23,261 bases of DNA from Pseudomonadota bacterium. Lineage in GTDB: Bacteria > Myxococcota_A > Polyangia > Polyangiales > Polyangiaceae. Of the stretch, positions 1 through 7,311 are shown in pieces. The stretch covers positions 1 to 23,261 of the forward strand of contig JAEXCN010000436.1 in the NCBI GenBank assembly GCA_023402175.1. The letters run 5' to 3'. Numbering within the stretch: the stretch's first letter is position 1; each line of letters begins with the position of its first letter. The notes under the pieces were generated by a model. The model was given only the letters and a program-made list of their open reading frames with translations. It was not told where the DNA came from and searched no databases. The position numbers and the translations under genes were made by a program.

Positions 1-154
1 CCATGTGCTCTGCCGGCCCGCCTTCGAGGAACGGCCCGTTCGGGCCGGTGTGATCCTGCCGATTGCCGCGGCCCCGATAGTGCCCTTCCGGCAAGTGCTC
101 GTGGTCGTGGCTGATGGTCTCTCCACCTTGATGGCTCGACGAATGGACGGACAT
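1..154 (-). CDS. His/Gly-rich hypothetical protein, N-terminal part (runs off left edge)
   Basis: An open frame on the minus strand begins with ATG at 154 and stays open to the window edge, giving at least 51 residues. A GAGGTG ribosome-binding site lies 7 nt upstream of the ATG. The visible protein starts MSVHSSSHQGGETISHDHEH and is rich in His, Gly, Glu and Asp, with no hydrophobic segment, so it looks soluble, perhaps disordered or metal-binding. I recognise no family. It lies downstream of the DUF2267 gene on the same strand with about 89 nt between them, so the two could be co-transcribed. Function is unknown; the start and ribosome-binding site are the main support. Confidence 0.5.
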   Translation of the reverse strand, partial: MSVHSSSHQGGETISHDHEHLPEGHYRGRGNRQDHTGPNGPFLEGGPAEHM

Positions 155-243
155 GCTGTTCACCTCGCTCCCGCACATTCGGAGAGACAAGCGGCATGCC
201 GCGGCACTGGTCGTCCGCTCGTGCTCCAACACCGAATGCGCTT

Positions 244-1095
244 TCAACCAGGCATCCAGAGAGCGCGGAGGTCCGGCGGAAGCTGCGTCGCCGTGTCTTC
301 GACGTCCCGCTCCGGCAGGCACTGTTTCACCGCGGTCAAGACGGCTCCGACGACGCGCTCAGCGTCGGACGGCGTGGTCCCGAGATGCTCAGCCACGCGC
401 CGGAGGAGCGCCTCGCGGTCGAACACCTCGGCCCACTCGGGTCGATGGAGCATACACGTCGTGACGAGAGGACGGAGCGAGCTCGGCAGCCCGAGCAGCA
501 CGTGTCGCGCTTCGCCTCCGCTGAGCCGCTGCGAGAAGATGCACATCACCGCCATGAAGGCGTCGGCGACGTCGACGTTCGGCGGCAGGACTCCCGCGCG
601 CTCGATCTCGGCGAAGGCCCGAGCCTGGAGGACCTCGGGTTCGAGCGCCGCCGACGGCACGGCTTCGCGATCGACCACCGCGAACCAGAGGTCCTGCAGG
701 TCTGCCGGAAGCTGCGCAGCGACGTGATCGGCAGCGTCGGGCGGGAGCCACTCGCGGACGACGCTGAGCACGCCGCTGCAGATCCGCTCGGCGATCCTCG
801 GCGTGACGCCCGCCCAGTCGCCCGCGCGGCTGATGAGCTCGGACCGGTCGAGCAGGCTCGGTGGCCCGACGCGCTCCGCGACGCAACGTTCAAGGAGCTC
901 ACGGATCCCTGGGGGAAGGGAATCGACCAGCACGTGCGCGGCGCCGCCCGTGAGGCGGCTCGCGAGGGCGCACGTCACGAACGAAACCGCAGCCTCGACC
1001 GTCACATGCGCGGGAAGCGGTGCACGCCGCGCCACCTCGCGCACGAACGATCGCCGAACCTCACCCACTTCTCCCGCGAGACGCGGCTCTGCCAT
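244..1095 (-). CDS. Tandem DUF2267 domain protein
   Basis: The 283-residue soluble protein contains two copies of the DUF2267 pattern. The first copy (about residues 35-137) has LTGGAAHVLVDSLP and later AERICSGVLSVVREWLP ending in LPADLQDLW. The second (about 178-280) has LSGGEARHVLLGLP and later AERVVGAVLTAVKQCLP ending in LPPDLRALW. Both copies keep the order of helices, the GG-A-HVL-LP turn and the terminal LP-L-LW motif, so this is an internal duplication. DUF2267 proteins are small helical proteins of unknown biochemical role. The ATG is preceded by GGAGG with a 6-nt gap, which fixes the start. There is no signal peptide. Its nearest partner is the His-rich ORF downstream on the same strand. 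Confidence 0.8.
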   Translation of the reverse strand: MAEPRLAGEVGEVRRSFVREVARRAPLPAHVTVEAAVSFVTCALASRLTGGAAHVLVDSLPPGIRELLERCVAERVGPPSLLDRSELISRAGDWAGVTPRIAERICSGVLSVVREWLPPDAADHVAAQLPADLQDLWFAVVDREAVPSAALEPEVLQARAFAEIERAGVLPPNVDVADAFMAVMCIFSQRLSGGEARHVLLGLPSSLRPLVTTCMLHRPEWAEVFDREALLRRVAEHLGTTPSDAERVVGAVLTAVKQCLPERDVEDTATQLPPDLRALWMPG

Positions 1096-1214
1096 GGCTG
1101 GCCTCCGTCATTTCGACGACCGCGCTGCATCCGATGCGCCATCAGGATTGCCTGCTCGCTGCGAAGTGAACGTTCGCGCTTGCGTCTCCGGCACCGGCGG
1201 ACTCAGCTTCCGGC

Positions 1215-1694
1215 GTGATGAGCCTGCACGACGTCCTCCTCGTGATGCACAACCTGCTTCGCTGGGTCGTACTCGCGGCCGGCGTAGTCGCTTTCGCTCG
1301 TGCCGTCGCTGGCGCGCGAAGCGGACGTTCGTGGACCGCGACCGACACGAAGGTGCTCCGCGCATTCGTCGGCGCCTTCGATCTCCAGGTCCTGTTCGGA
1401 GTGATCCTGTACTTCGGTACGAGCGCGCTCGGCGTGAGGATGCTGCAGCATGGGAGCATCGCGATGAAGAACCCGGTGCTCCGCTTCTTCGCGGTCGAGC
1501 ACCTCGTCGGGATGCTGATCGCCGCCGCCGTTTTGCACATCGGCACAGCTCGAGCACGGCGCCTCGGCGAGACCCCCCGTCGTCAGGCGCGGACCGCCCT
1601 CGTGGTGGGGATCGCGTTCGTCATCATCTTCTTCTCGATCCCGTGGCCGTTCTTCCCGTACGCGCGCCCGCTCTTCCGCATCGGGCTCGGTTAG
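1215..1694 (+). CDS. Small four-helix integral membrane protein (cytochrome b561-like)
   Basis: The product of 159 residues (GTG start at 1215; an ATG follows directly at 1218) has four predicted membrane helices at about residues 14-33, 53-72, 92-112 and 126-146. Histidines near helix ends (H12 in the MHNLLRW motif, H96 in VEHLVG, H108) resemble the heme-ligand pattern of small cytochrome b-type proteins. I have seen the N-terminal H-x-LRW pattern in proteins annotated 'cytochrome B' in other phyla. Heme binding is therefore a reasonable guess, not something the sequence proves. No clear ribosome-binding site precedes either start. The gene is divergent from the DUF2267 gene and convergent with the beta-helix lipoprotein gene. 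Confidence 0.7.
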   Translation: MMSLHDVLLVMHNLLRWVVLAAGVVAFARAVAGARSGRSWTATDTKVLRAFVGAFDLQVLFGVILYFGTSALGVRMLQHGSIAMKNPVLRFFAVEHLVGMLIAAAVLHIGTARARRLGETPRRQARTALVVGIAFVIIFFSIPWPFFPYARPLFRIGLG

Positions 1695-1732
1695 CAGAGC
1701 TCCCTCACGATCGATCCATGCCGGTCCTCGAC

Positions 1733-1749
1733 CCGCGTGCGCGACGCGG
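1733..1749. terminator. Weak hairpin between convergent genes
   Basis: CCGCGT and ACGCGG form a 6-bp stem around a 5-nt loop, in the gap between the convergent membrane-protein and beta-helix lipoprotein genes. No T-run follows on either strand. Position is the main argument for a terminator. Confidence 0.25.
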
Positions 1750-1757
1750 CGACGTGC

Positions 1758-2678
1758 TCACGGGTATGGAATCGGCGTCCCATCGTCGTCGTAGACGTTC
1801 CCGGTCACCGTGGGATTCGGATCGTCGAGCGTCCACGGCCCGTAGCCGTGATCGCGGCCGAAGCGGTTGTCGATGATCTTCGTGTTCTTCGGGACCGTCG
1901 CTCCCTTGCCGCGGATGTTCAGCGAATAGCCTCCGCCCGAGAGCCAGTTGCATTCGATCGTCAGATCTTCGGTTGCTCCGTTTTCGTCGCCGGTCTGCAC
2001 GCAGGCGTTGCTCGCTCCGGAGATGACGTTGTGCCGGATCGTCACGCCCTTGCCGCCGGTCGACTGGACGCCGTCGTTGTGCTCGTCAGGCCCGTTCGAC
2101 AGATCGTGGATCCAGCAGTCCTCGATGAGCACGTCCGAGTCGGCCTTGAGCCCGTCGGCCCCACCGTGGATGTTCAGGCGTCGCGCGGTGTAGTGCGCGA
2201 ACGCGATCGCGGAGGTGACGTTGCCGGAGGTGCCGATGATCTCGCTGTCCTCGACGACGAGGCCGCGGTTGTCGTTGTCGAAGTACCGGATCGGGTAATA
2301 GTCGCCCGTCGTGATCCGGACCTTCCGGATCGTGACATTGTTCGCGAGCACGGTGATCGTCCCGTCGATGTCGAGCCCCTCGACGACGGCGCCGTCCTGT
2401 TCGACCTTGATCGATTTGCTCGGCGTGAGCACCGTCCCCGCGGGTACGCCGGTCGTCGTCGGTCCCGGCTTCGGTCGATCACACGGCGCGACGTTGCCGC
2501 TGCTTCCGTCCGGCGTAGCGGCATCTCCGTCGCCGGTGCCCTTCACCGGAGAGCCATCACCACCGTTCGTGTTGGCGCCGCCATCCGCGGAAGGCGCGCT
2601 CGCGCTCGCATCGTCACCCGAGCCGCACGCGATGACGACAGCCGGAAGGAGAAGCATCAGGCACGCAGCAGCACGCAT
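1758..2678 (-). CDS. Secreted lipoprotein with right-handed parallel beta-helix
   Basis: From ATG at 2678 the 306-residue protein opens with a compact lipoprotein signal peptide: MRAAACLMLLLPAVVIAC, lipobox VIAC, lipidated Cys18. A disordered Asp/Gly/Ser/Ala-rich linker of about 55 residues follows. The rest is built of short repeating beta-rungs such as VVEGLDIDGTITVLANNVTI, VLIEDCWIHDL and VTIRHNVISG, typical of pectate-lyase-like or NosD-like parallel beta-helices. It probably sits on the outer membrane or outside the cell and may bind or cleave polysaccharide; no catalytic set can be assigned. An alternative ATG at 2723 has a better ribosome-binding site (GGAG, 8-nt gap) and overlaps the stop of a possible upstream ORF as ATGA, but would give an unusually long 33-residue leader. 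Confidence 0.8.
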   Translation of the reverse strand: MRAAACLMLLLPAVVIACGSGDDASASAPSADGGANTNGGDGSPVKGTGDGDAATPDGSSGNVAPCDRPKPGPTTTGVPAGTVLTPSKSIKVEQDGAVVEGLDIDGTITVLANNVTIRKVRITTGDYYPIRYFDNDNRGLVVEDSEIIGTSGNVTSAIAFAHYTARRLNIHGGADGLKADSDVLIEDCWIHDLSNGPDEHNDGVQSTGGKGVTIRHNVISGASNACVQTGDENGATEDLTIECNWLSGGGYSLNIRGKGATVPKNTKIIDNRFGRDHGYGPWTLDDPNPTVTGNVYDDDGTPIPYP

Positions 2679-2719
2679 GGCGCGATGATACGTGCTTGCC
2701 GGTTGCGAATTTCTCAAAC

Positions 2720-2992
2720 TCATCGTGGCAGCTCCGAGGCAGGGACCCGCACGCCGTCACGCGAGCTCCGTCCGGCAGCCGAGGGACGAAGGATGCGCCC
2801 GATCGCGATGAACTGCTGCGATCGTGGCACGACGCATGCGAATTGCCCGTCGCGATGTACAGGCGCACGCTCCGGGAGCAGGACGTCACATGTGAGGCGG
2901 ACGGGCAAGACCTCGTCCGCGGGCTTCGTGAGCTCGTGAGAATGCAGCTCGAGCACTTCGGACCAAAGCGCGGCGCTCGGGAACGGATGCAC
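2720..2992 (-). CDS. Possible small hypothetical protein (doubtful)
   Basis: The interval between the beta-helix lipoprotein and the FAD oxidoreductase holds no recognisable gene. The best minus-strand candidate starts at GTG 2992 with GGAG 5 nt upstream and encodes 90 residues beginning MHPFPSAALWSEVLELHSHE. It ends in a TGA overlapping the possible ATG at 2723 of the lipoprotein gene (ATGA), which would suggest coupling. An opposing plus-strand frame (2696-3028, TTG start) has about the same G/C share at third positions (roughly 75 percent in both, counted by eye). I cannot decide between them, and neither matches a family I know. Confidence 0.3.
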   Translation of the reverse strand: MHPFPSAALWSEVLELHSHELTKPADEVLPVRLTCDVLLPERAPVHRDGQFACVVPRSQQFIAIGRILRPSAAGRSSRDGVRVPASELPR

Positions 2993-3038
2993 GTCTTCTC
3001 CGGTGCTCTCGCCGACGCGCGGTCGTGAGGTCGCGATC

Positions 3039-4496
3039 GTGTCGATCGCTGGAAGCCGCCGGTACGACGCCGTCGTGGTGGGAGCGGGACCAAACGGGCT
3101 CGCTTCCGCGATCACGCTGGCGAGGGCCGGACTTTCGACGCTGCTCGTCGAGCGCAGCGAAGCGGCCGGCGGTGGCGTGCGCTCGAGCGCGCTCACGCTG
3201 CCGGGGTTTGTGCACGACGACTGCTCGGCGGTTCATCCGCTCGGGATCGGCTCGCCGTTTTTCCGGACGCTGGGACTCGAGCGGCACGGGCTCGAGTGGA
3301 TCGAATCGCCGACGCCCGCCGTTCACGTCATGGGCGACGGGACCGCGACGCCGCTCGAGCGATCGCTCGACGCGACTGCGCAGGGGCTCGGTCCGGACGG
3401 ACCTCCGTATCGGCGACTCATGGAGCCGTTCGTACGTGATTTCGAGCCGCTCATGCGGATGATCCTCGGCCCGCTCCGGTTTCCGCGTCGGCCCGTGCTC
3501 ATGGCGCGCTTCGGGCTGGTGGCGGTCCGCTCGATGTGTGGCCTCGCGCGCGCGCGATTCCGTGGTGAGCGAGCGCCGGCGCTCCTCGGAGGGATGGCGT
3601 CGCATGCGATGGTCCCGCTCGACTCGCTGACGAGCGCGTCGTTCGCGCTCGTGCTCGCGATCGCCGGTCATGCCGTGGGCTGGCCGATCCCGCGGGGTGG
3701 CTCGCGATCGATCGCGAACGCGCTCGTCTCGTACTACCGATCCCTCGGAGGCGAGCTCGTGCTCGGTCACGAGGTCACGCGGCTGTCCGAGCTCCCCGAG
3801 GCGCGTGCCTACCTCTTCGACGTGTCCGCCAGACACCTCGTACGGATCGCCGGCGACGTGCTGTCACCACGGTACAAGCGACGCGTCGAGCGTTTCCGCT
3901 ACGGTCCGGGAGTCTTCAAAGCCGATTGGGCGCTCGACGGTCCGATCCCGTGGAAGGACCCGCGATGCGCGCGCGCGGTGACGGTGCATCTCGCGGGCGG
4001 CCTCGGACAGCTCGCAGCGGCAGCGGCCGCGGTGCATGCCGGGCAGCTCGCCGAGCGCCCCTTCGTCCTCCTCGGGCAACCGAGCATCGTGGACGAGACA
4101 CGCGCACCGGACGGCAAGCACACCGTATGGGCGTACTGTCACGTGCCGAATGGATCGGACGTCGACGCGCTCGGCGCGATGGAGGCGCAGATCGAGCGCT
4201 TCGCTCCCGGGTTCCGCGATCGCGTCCTCGCCCGGTCCACGCGTAACGCCATCGAGATGGAGCGCTACGATCCGAACTACGTCGGAGGCGACATCAACGG
4301 AGGCCTTGCGGACTGGATGCAGCTCTTCTTCCGTCCCGTGCTGAAGCTCGACCCATACGCGACCTCGGCGCCGAACGTTTTCATCTGCTCGTCGTCCGCT
4401 CCGCCCGGCGGCGGCGTGCACGGAATGTGCGGCTACTGGGCGGCGCGGCGCGCGCTCGCGAAGCGGTTCGGCAAGAAGGCGTGCCCGCTCGCCTGA
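3039..4496 (+). CDS. FAD-dependent oxidoreductase, phytoene desaturase/PYROXD2-like
   Basis: The N-terminus carries the dinucleotide-binding beta-alpha-beta fold YDAVVVGAGPNGLASAI (about residues 9-25), continuing to LLVERSEAAGGG, the classic FAD site of the CrtI/COG1233 amine-oxidase-like family. The C-terminus has the second FAD contact typical of this group, APNVFICSSSAPPGGGVHGM followed by CGYWAA. The middle of the protein, where substrate binds, gives no clue to the substrate. At 485 residues it is somewhat shorter than the usual 500-550. I chose GTG 3039 because GAGG lies 8 nt upstream and the FAD fold begins 9 residues in; the frame is open back to 3003. Carotenoid neighbours are absent, so a carotenoid role is not supported. 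Confidence 0.85.
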   Translation: MSIAGSRRYDAVVVGAGPNGLASAITLARAGLSTLLVERSEAAGGGVRSSALTLPGFVHDDCSAVHPLGIGSPFFRTLGLERHGLEWIESPTPAVHVMGDGTATPLERSLDATAQGLGPDGPPYRRLMEPFVRDFEPLMRMILGPLRFPRRPVLMARFGLVAVRSMCGLARARFRGERAPALLGGMASHAMVPLDSLTSASFALVLAIAGHAVGWPIPRGGSRSIANALVSYYRSLGGELVLGHEVTRLSELPEARAYLFDVSARHLVRIAGDVLSPRYKRRVERFRYGPGVFKADWALDGPIPWKDPRCARAVTVHLAGGLGQLAAAAAAVHAGQLAERPFVLLGQPSIVDETRAPDGKHTVWAYCHVPNGSDVDALGAMEAQIERFAPGFRDRVLARSTRNAIEMERYDPNYVGGDINGGLADWMQLFFRPVLKLDPYATSAPNVFICSSSAPPGGGVHGMCGYWAARRALAKRFGKKACPLA

Positions 4497-4530
4497 CGCG
4501 CTTCGGCTTCCTTCGGTGTAGGCTCCGAGC

Positions 4531-4944
4531 ATGATCCGTCCGGCGCGCTTCCGAACGCTGTGTGCCTCGCTCGGCGAGGTCGAAGAACGACCTCATTTCG
4601 ATCGGACCGCGTTCCGCACGCCCGCACGTACGTTCGCCACGCTCGGTCCCACGGGCGAGGACGTGAACGTGCTCCTCCCGCTCGAAGTGCAGCAGATGCT
4701 CGTCGACGCACAACCCGCCGCGTTCACTCGGATAAGCGGCGGCTGGGGCGCGCGCGGATGGACGCGCATGGAGCTTGCGGGCGTCGACGAGGTGACCTGC
4801 CGCGAGGTGCTTCGCGAGGCATACCTGCTCGCGGCCCCGAAGCCGAAGGTGCGGGCGAAGGCCAACGGCAAGGCCAAGGTGAGCTCCACCTCGAAGCCGA
4901 AACGCACGTCGACTGCGCGCCGGCCGAAGGCCCGCTCGCGCTGA
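4531..4944 (+). CDS. MmcQ/YjbR family protein with basic C-terminal tail
   Basis: The first 105 residues match the MmcQ/YjbR (DUF419) fold: an N-terminal helix with LCASLGEVEERPHF, then a strand RTFATL, then VNVLLPLEVQQMLVDAQP. The typical tail motif GWGARGWTRMELAGVDEV is followed by the final helix VTCREVLREAYLLAAP. Members are small proteins of the CyaY-like/DNA-binding-like fold with no settled function. The last 30 residues are a Lys/Arg/Ala/Ser-rich tail (KPKVRAKANGKAKV and so on), which could bind nucleic acid; this is inference. The gene begins 34 nt after the FAD oxidoreductase stop on the same strand, so read-through transcription is possible. Confidence 0.8.
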   Translation: MIRPARFRTLCASLGEVEERPHFDRTAFRTPARTFATLGPTGEDVNVLLPLEVQQMLVDAQPAAFTRISGGWGARGWTRMELAGVDEVTCREVLREAYLLAAPKPKVRAKANGKAKVSSTSKPKRTSTARRPKARSR

Positions 4945-4980
4945 GAGGAAGCATGGCGGCGCGGATCGCGTGAGTGGTCG

Positions 4981-5014
4981 TCCGACGCTCGAGATTGATC
5001 GATCGAGCGTCGGA
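4981..5014. terminator. Perfect 12-bp inverted repeat, hairpin
   Basis: TCCGACGCTCGA (4981-4992) and TCGAGCGTCGGA (5003-5014) pair perfectly around a 10-nt loop that itself contains GATCGATC. It lies 37 nt after the stop of the MmcQ-like gene and before the Mut7-C gene. There is no T-run, so it could be a terminator hairpin or a palindromic regulator site. Confidence 0.45.
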
Positions 5015-5062
5015 TGAACGCTCGCGTTTGACGGCCGAGCGATGGGCGCTCACGTTCGTGCC

Positions 5063-5593
5063 ATGGAGCCGATGACGCAGCCAAGCTTCTTCTGCGACGC
5101 AATGCTCGGAGGCCTGTCGCGCTGGCTGCGGGCGGCCGGCTACGACGCGGCGTTCGAGTACGGCATCGACGACGGTGAGCTCGTGCGTCTCGCGGCCGAG
5201 CAAGGTCGCATCCTGCTGTCGTCCGATGGCGGCGTCTTCGAGCGCAACATCGTCAAGTCGGGTGCCGTGCGCGCGCTGCGTGTTCCGCGGGCGACGCCGC
5301 CGATCGAGCAGCTCGCGTTCGTCGTCCGCGAGCTCGATCTCGGTACGTCGACCCCGAGATGCATGGCGTGCAGTGGCGAGCTCCGTGAGCTGCCCAAGGG
5401 CCACGCCGTGGGGCGCGTGCCGCCTCGCTCGCTTGCTGCGTTCGACCGGTTCTGGGAATGTGTGGAATGCAGTAAGCCTTACTGGCACGGCACGCACTGG
5501 AGCCGGATCAGGCAGGTCCTCGACAGTCTCCGGTCCTCCCGCGGCGACGAGTCCGTCAGTGAGTGGGCGGGCTCGCCACCTGCCTCGTCGTGA
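5063..5593 (+). CDS. Mut7-C RNase domain protein (PIN-like fold)
   Basis: This matches the Mut7-C family (COG1656), a stand-alone PIN-like nuclease domain followed by a zinc ribbon. The N-terminus shows FFCDAMLGGLSRWLRAAGYD with the conserved Asp. An acidic IDDGELVRLAAEQGRILLSS segment with a following Asp fits the PIN active site. The C-terminal half has RCMAC and WECVEC, two CxxC pairs that would hold zinc, then the hallmark KPYWHGTHWSRI. Predicted role: metal-dependent RNA cleavage in the cytoplasm, from family knowledge. ATG 5063 or 5072 fits the family start best; the frame is open to ATG 5042. No strong ribosome-binding site is visible. The length of about 176 residues is normal for the family. 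Confidence 0.85.
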   Translation: MEPMTQPSFFCDAMLGGLSRWLRAAGYDAAFEYGIDDGELVRLAAEQGRILLSSDGGVFERNIVKSGAVRALRVPRATPPIEQLAFVVRELDLGTSTPRCMACSGELRELPKGHAVGRVPPRSLAAFDRFWECVECSKPYWHGTHWSRIRQVLDSLRSSRGDESVSEWAGSPPASS

Positions 5594-5662
5594 CGTTGGG
5601 TAGATCGACGTTGGCGGGACGCGCTCGGTCGACGAAAATTCGCCGACCTCGAGGGAAGGCGA

Positions 5663-5686
5663 TGTCGATCCGACACCCCTCCGATC
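5663..5686 (+). promoter_or_regulatory. Candidate ECF42-type promoter upstream of YCII/sigma pair
   Basis: TGTCGA (5663-5668) and CGATC (5682-5686) are separated by 13 nt and lie 26 nt ahead of the YCII start codon. As I recall it, ECF42 sigma factors recognise a TGTCGA-like -35 and a CGA(A/T)C-like -10. Both elements are present in the right order, but the spacer is on the short side. The site would make the YCII-sigma operon self-activating. Confidence 0.4.
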
Positions 5687-5711
5687 GTTCTTGGCGCGAA
5701 GGAGAGTCCAA

Positions 5712-6077
5712 ATGCCGAAATACATGCTCTTGCTCGGTGGTGCCGATCTCGACAAGCGGAGCGGCAACGCGGCCCTCGCGTCCGAGATGTACCAGCAGTA
5801 CGCCAAATGGCTGAGCTCGCTCCGCGAGGGCGGCCACTACGTCGCGTCGCACAAGCTTCACGATCAGACCGGCGCGCGGCTCACCGTGCGCGGCGGCCAG
5901 GTCGTCGAGGGACCTTTCATGGAGAGCAAGGAAGCCGTCGGCGGCACGTTCGTCATCGAGGCCGCCTCCCTCGAAGACGCGCTCGCGCTCGCGCGCAAGT
6001 CTCCGACGCTCACTCTCCAGAACGGCTACGTCGAGGTGCGAGTCGTCGAGGAGGTCGCTCGTCCTGCATCCGCCTAG
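5712..6077 (+). CDS. YCII-related (DGPF) domain protein
   Basis: The 121-residue protein MPKYMLLLGG... has the ferredoxin-like YCII-related fold. It carries the family signature RLTVRGGQVVEGPFMESKEA (the 'DGPF' position reads EGPF here) and then GGTFVIEAASLEDALALARK, with a final valine-rich strand VEVRVVEEV. ATG 5712 is chosen because AAGGAG lies about 7 nt upstream and the MPKYMLL start is typical. DGPF proteins are the well-known genomic partners of ECF42 sigma factors, and the next gene is such a factor. Their biochemical role is not settled. The stop codon lies within the probable beginning of the sigma gene, so translation is likely coupled. Confidence 0.9.
   Translation: MPKYMLLLGGADLDKRSGNAALASEMYQQYAKWLSSLREGGHYVASHKLHDQTGARLTVRGGQVVEGPFMESKEAVGGTFVIEAASLEDALALARKSPTLTLQNGYVEVRVVEEVARPASA
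6049..6066 (+). promoter_or_regulatory. Strong ribosome-binding site ahead of a CTG start
   Basis: AGGAGGT at 6049-6055 is followed, after 8 nt, by CTG at 6064. No ATG, GTG or TTG exists in the sigma-factor frame between about 5971 and 6142, while clear sigma region-2 homology extends upstream of 6142. Together these point to CTG 6064 as the start. Confidence 0.5.
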
Positions 6078-7296
6078 CTCGAGGCACCTAGCGCTCGAGC
6101 GCACGTTCCGGGCTGCGCACCGCCGCCTGATCGCTGCGCTCATGCGCCGCTTCGGGGTGAGCCAGCTCGCGGAGATCGAGAACGCCGTGCAGGAGGCGGG
6201 GCTCCGCGCGCTCGAGCGCTGGGAAGGCGAGCCAGACGCCGCGGAGCTCGAGGGCTGGCTCCTCCGCGTCGCGCACAACGCCATCATCGATGGTCACCGC
6301 CGAGAGCGGCGCAATGTGCCGATCATGGATTCGCACCTCGGCGCCGACTCGCCACCGGCACCGGAGCTCGACGACGAGCTACGTCTCGTCTTCCTCTGCT
6401 GCCATCCGGCGCTCCCGCGTGCTGCGCAGATCGCGCTGACACTGCGGATCGCGTACGGCTTCTCGACGGCGCAGATCGCCCGTGCGTTCCTCTCCGACGA
6501 GCGCACCATCGCTCAGCGCATCGTCCGAGCGAAGCAGCGCCTGCGCGATGAAAGCATGCAGCTCGAGCTGCCGGAACCGGATGAGGTTCCATCGCGTCTT
6601 CCGCCCATCCTCGACGTCCTGTATCAGCTCTTCACCGAGGGGTACTCGACGACGGAAAGCGACGCTGGGATCGACGACGCGCTCTGCGCGGAGTCGCTCC
6701 GCCTCGTGCGTCTTCTCACCGACGACGAGCGCTGGACATCACCGGCGGCCGAGGCGCTCCGTGCGCTGGTTTGCTTCCACGTTGCTCGTGCCCCGGCGCG
6801 GATCGCAGATGACGGCAGCCTCGTCCTCCTCCACGAGCAGGATCGATCGCGATGGAACCCATCGCTCCTCGAAGAGGGATTCGTCTTCCTCGCTCGTGCC
6901 GCTCGCGGCGACGAGGTCTCGCGCTTCCATGTCGAAGCCGGCATCGCGGCGTGCCACGCCAAGGCGGCGAGCTATGCCGCGACCGACTGGGGGGACATCG
7001 TCACGCTCTACGACGTGCTCCGGGAGATGTCGCCGTCGCCCGTCGTCGACGTGAACCGCGCGCTCGCCGTCGCGATGTGCCGGGGCGCCGTCGCCGGGCT
7101 CGACGAGCTCGACGCCATCCCGGAACGCGAGGTCCTAGGTCGGTATCCTTACGCGCTGGCGATGTATGCCGAGCTGCATGCGTCGCTTGGTCATCTCGAC
7201 GAGGCGCGCATGTTTCTCGATCGGGCTCTGGAGCAGCAGGCATCACCCGCGGAGCGTGCGCTCCTTCGCCGTAAGCGTGCAGCGCTCGCACGGTGA
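6064..7296 (+). CDS. ECF42-type RNA polymerase sigma factor with C-terminal TPR-like extension
   Basis: Sigma region 2 is visible as LERTFRAAHRRLIAALMRRF, then IENAVQEAGLRALERW and WLLRVAHNAIIDGHRRERR. Region 4 follows with LRLVFLCCHPALPRAAQIAL, then TLRIAYGFSTAQIARAFL and AQRIVRAKQRLRD. The CCHPAL motif, the later LYQLFTEGYS and a helical C-terminal extension of about 200 residues (Ala-rich, ending ALLRRKRAALAR) are diagnostic of ECF42. The extension is TPR-like and needed for activity in studied members, as I recall. The first ordinary start is ATG 6142, but this would delete the first helix of region 2, so I extend to CTG 6064 (410 residues), which has a strong ribosome-binding site. The gene overlaps the YCII gene end by 14 nt, and no anti-sigma gene is present, as is usual for the group. 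Confidence 0.9.
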   Translation: MHPPSSRHLALERTFRAAHRRLIAALMRRFGVSQLAEIENAVQEAGLRALERWEGEPDAAELEGWLLRVAHNAIIDGHRRERRNVPIMDSHLGADSPPAPELDDELRLVFLCCHPALPRAAQIALTLRIAYGFSTAQIARAFLSDERTIAQRIVRAKQRLRDESMQLELPEPDEVPSRLPPILDVLYQLFTEGYSTTESDAGIDDALCAESLRLVRLLTDDERWTSPAAEALRALVCFHVARAPARIADDGSLVLLHEQDRSRWNPSLLEEGFVFLARAARGDEVSRFHVEAGIAACHAKAASYAATDWGDIVTLYDVLREMSPSPVVDVNRALAVAMCRGAVAGLDELDAIPEREVLGRYPYALAMYAELHASLGHLDEARMFLDRALEQQASPAERALLRRKRAALAR

Positions 7297-7311
7297 GCTC
7301 GCCACCGTGAC

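Noticed and set aside
3039..4496. Carotenoid biosynthesis locus
   Set aside because: The oxidoreductase is CrtI-like, but no phytoene synthase, cyclase or isoprenoid gene is next to it.
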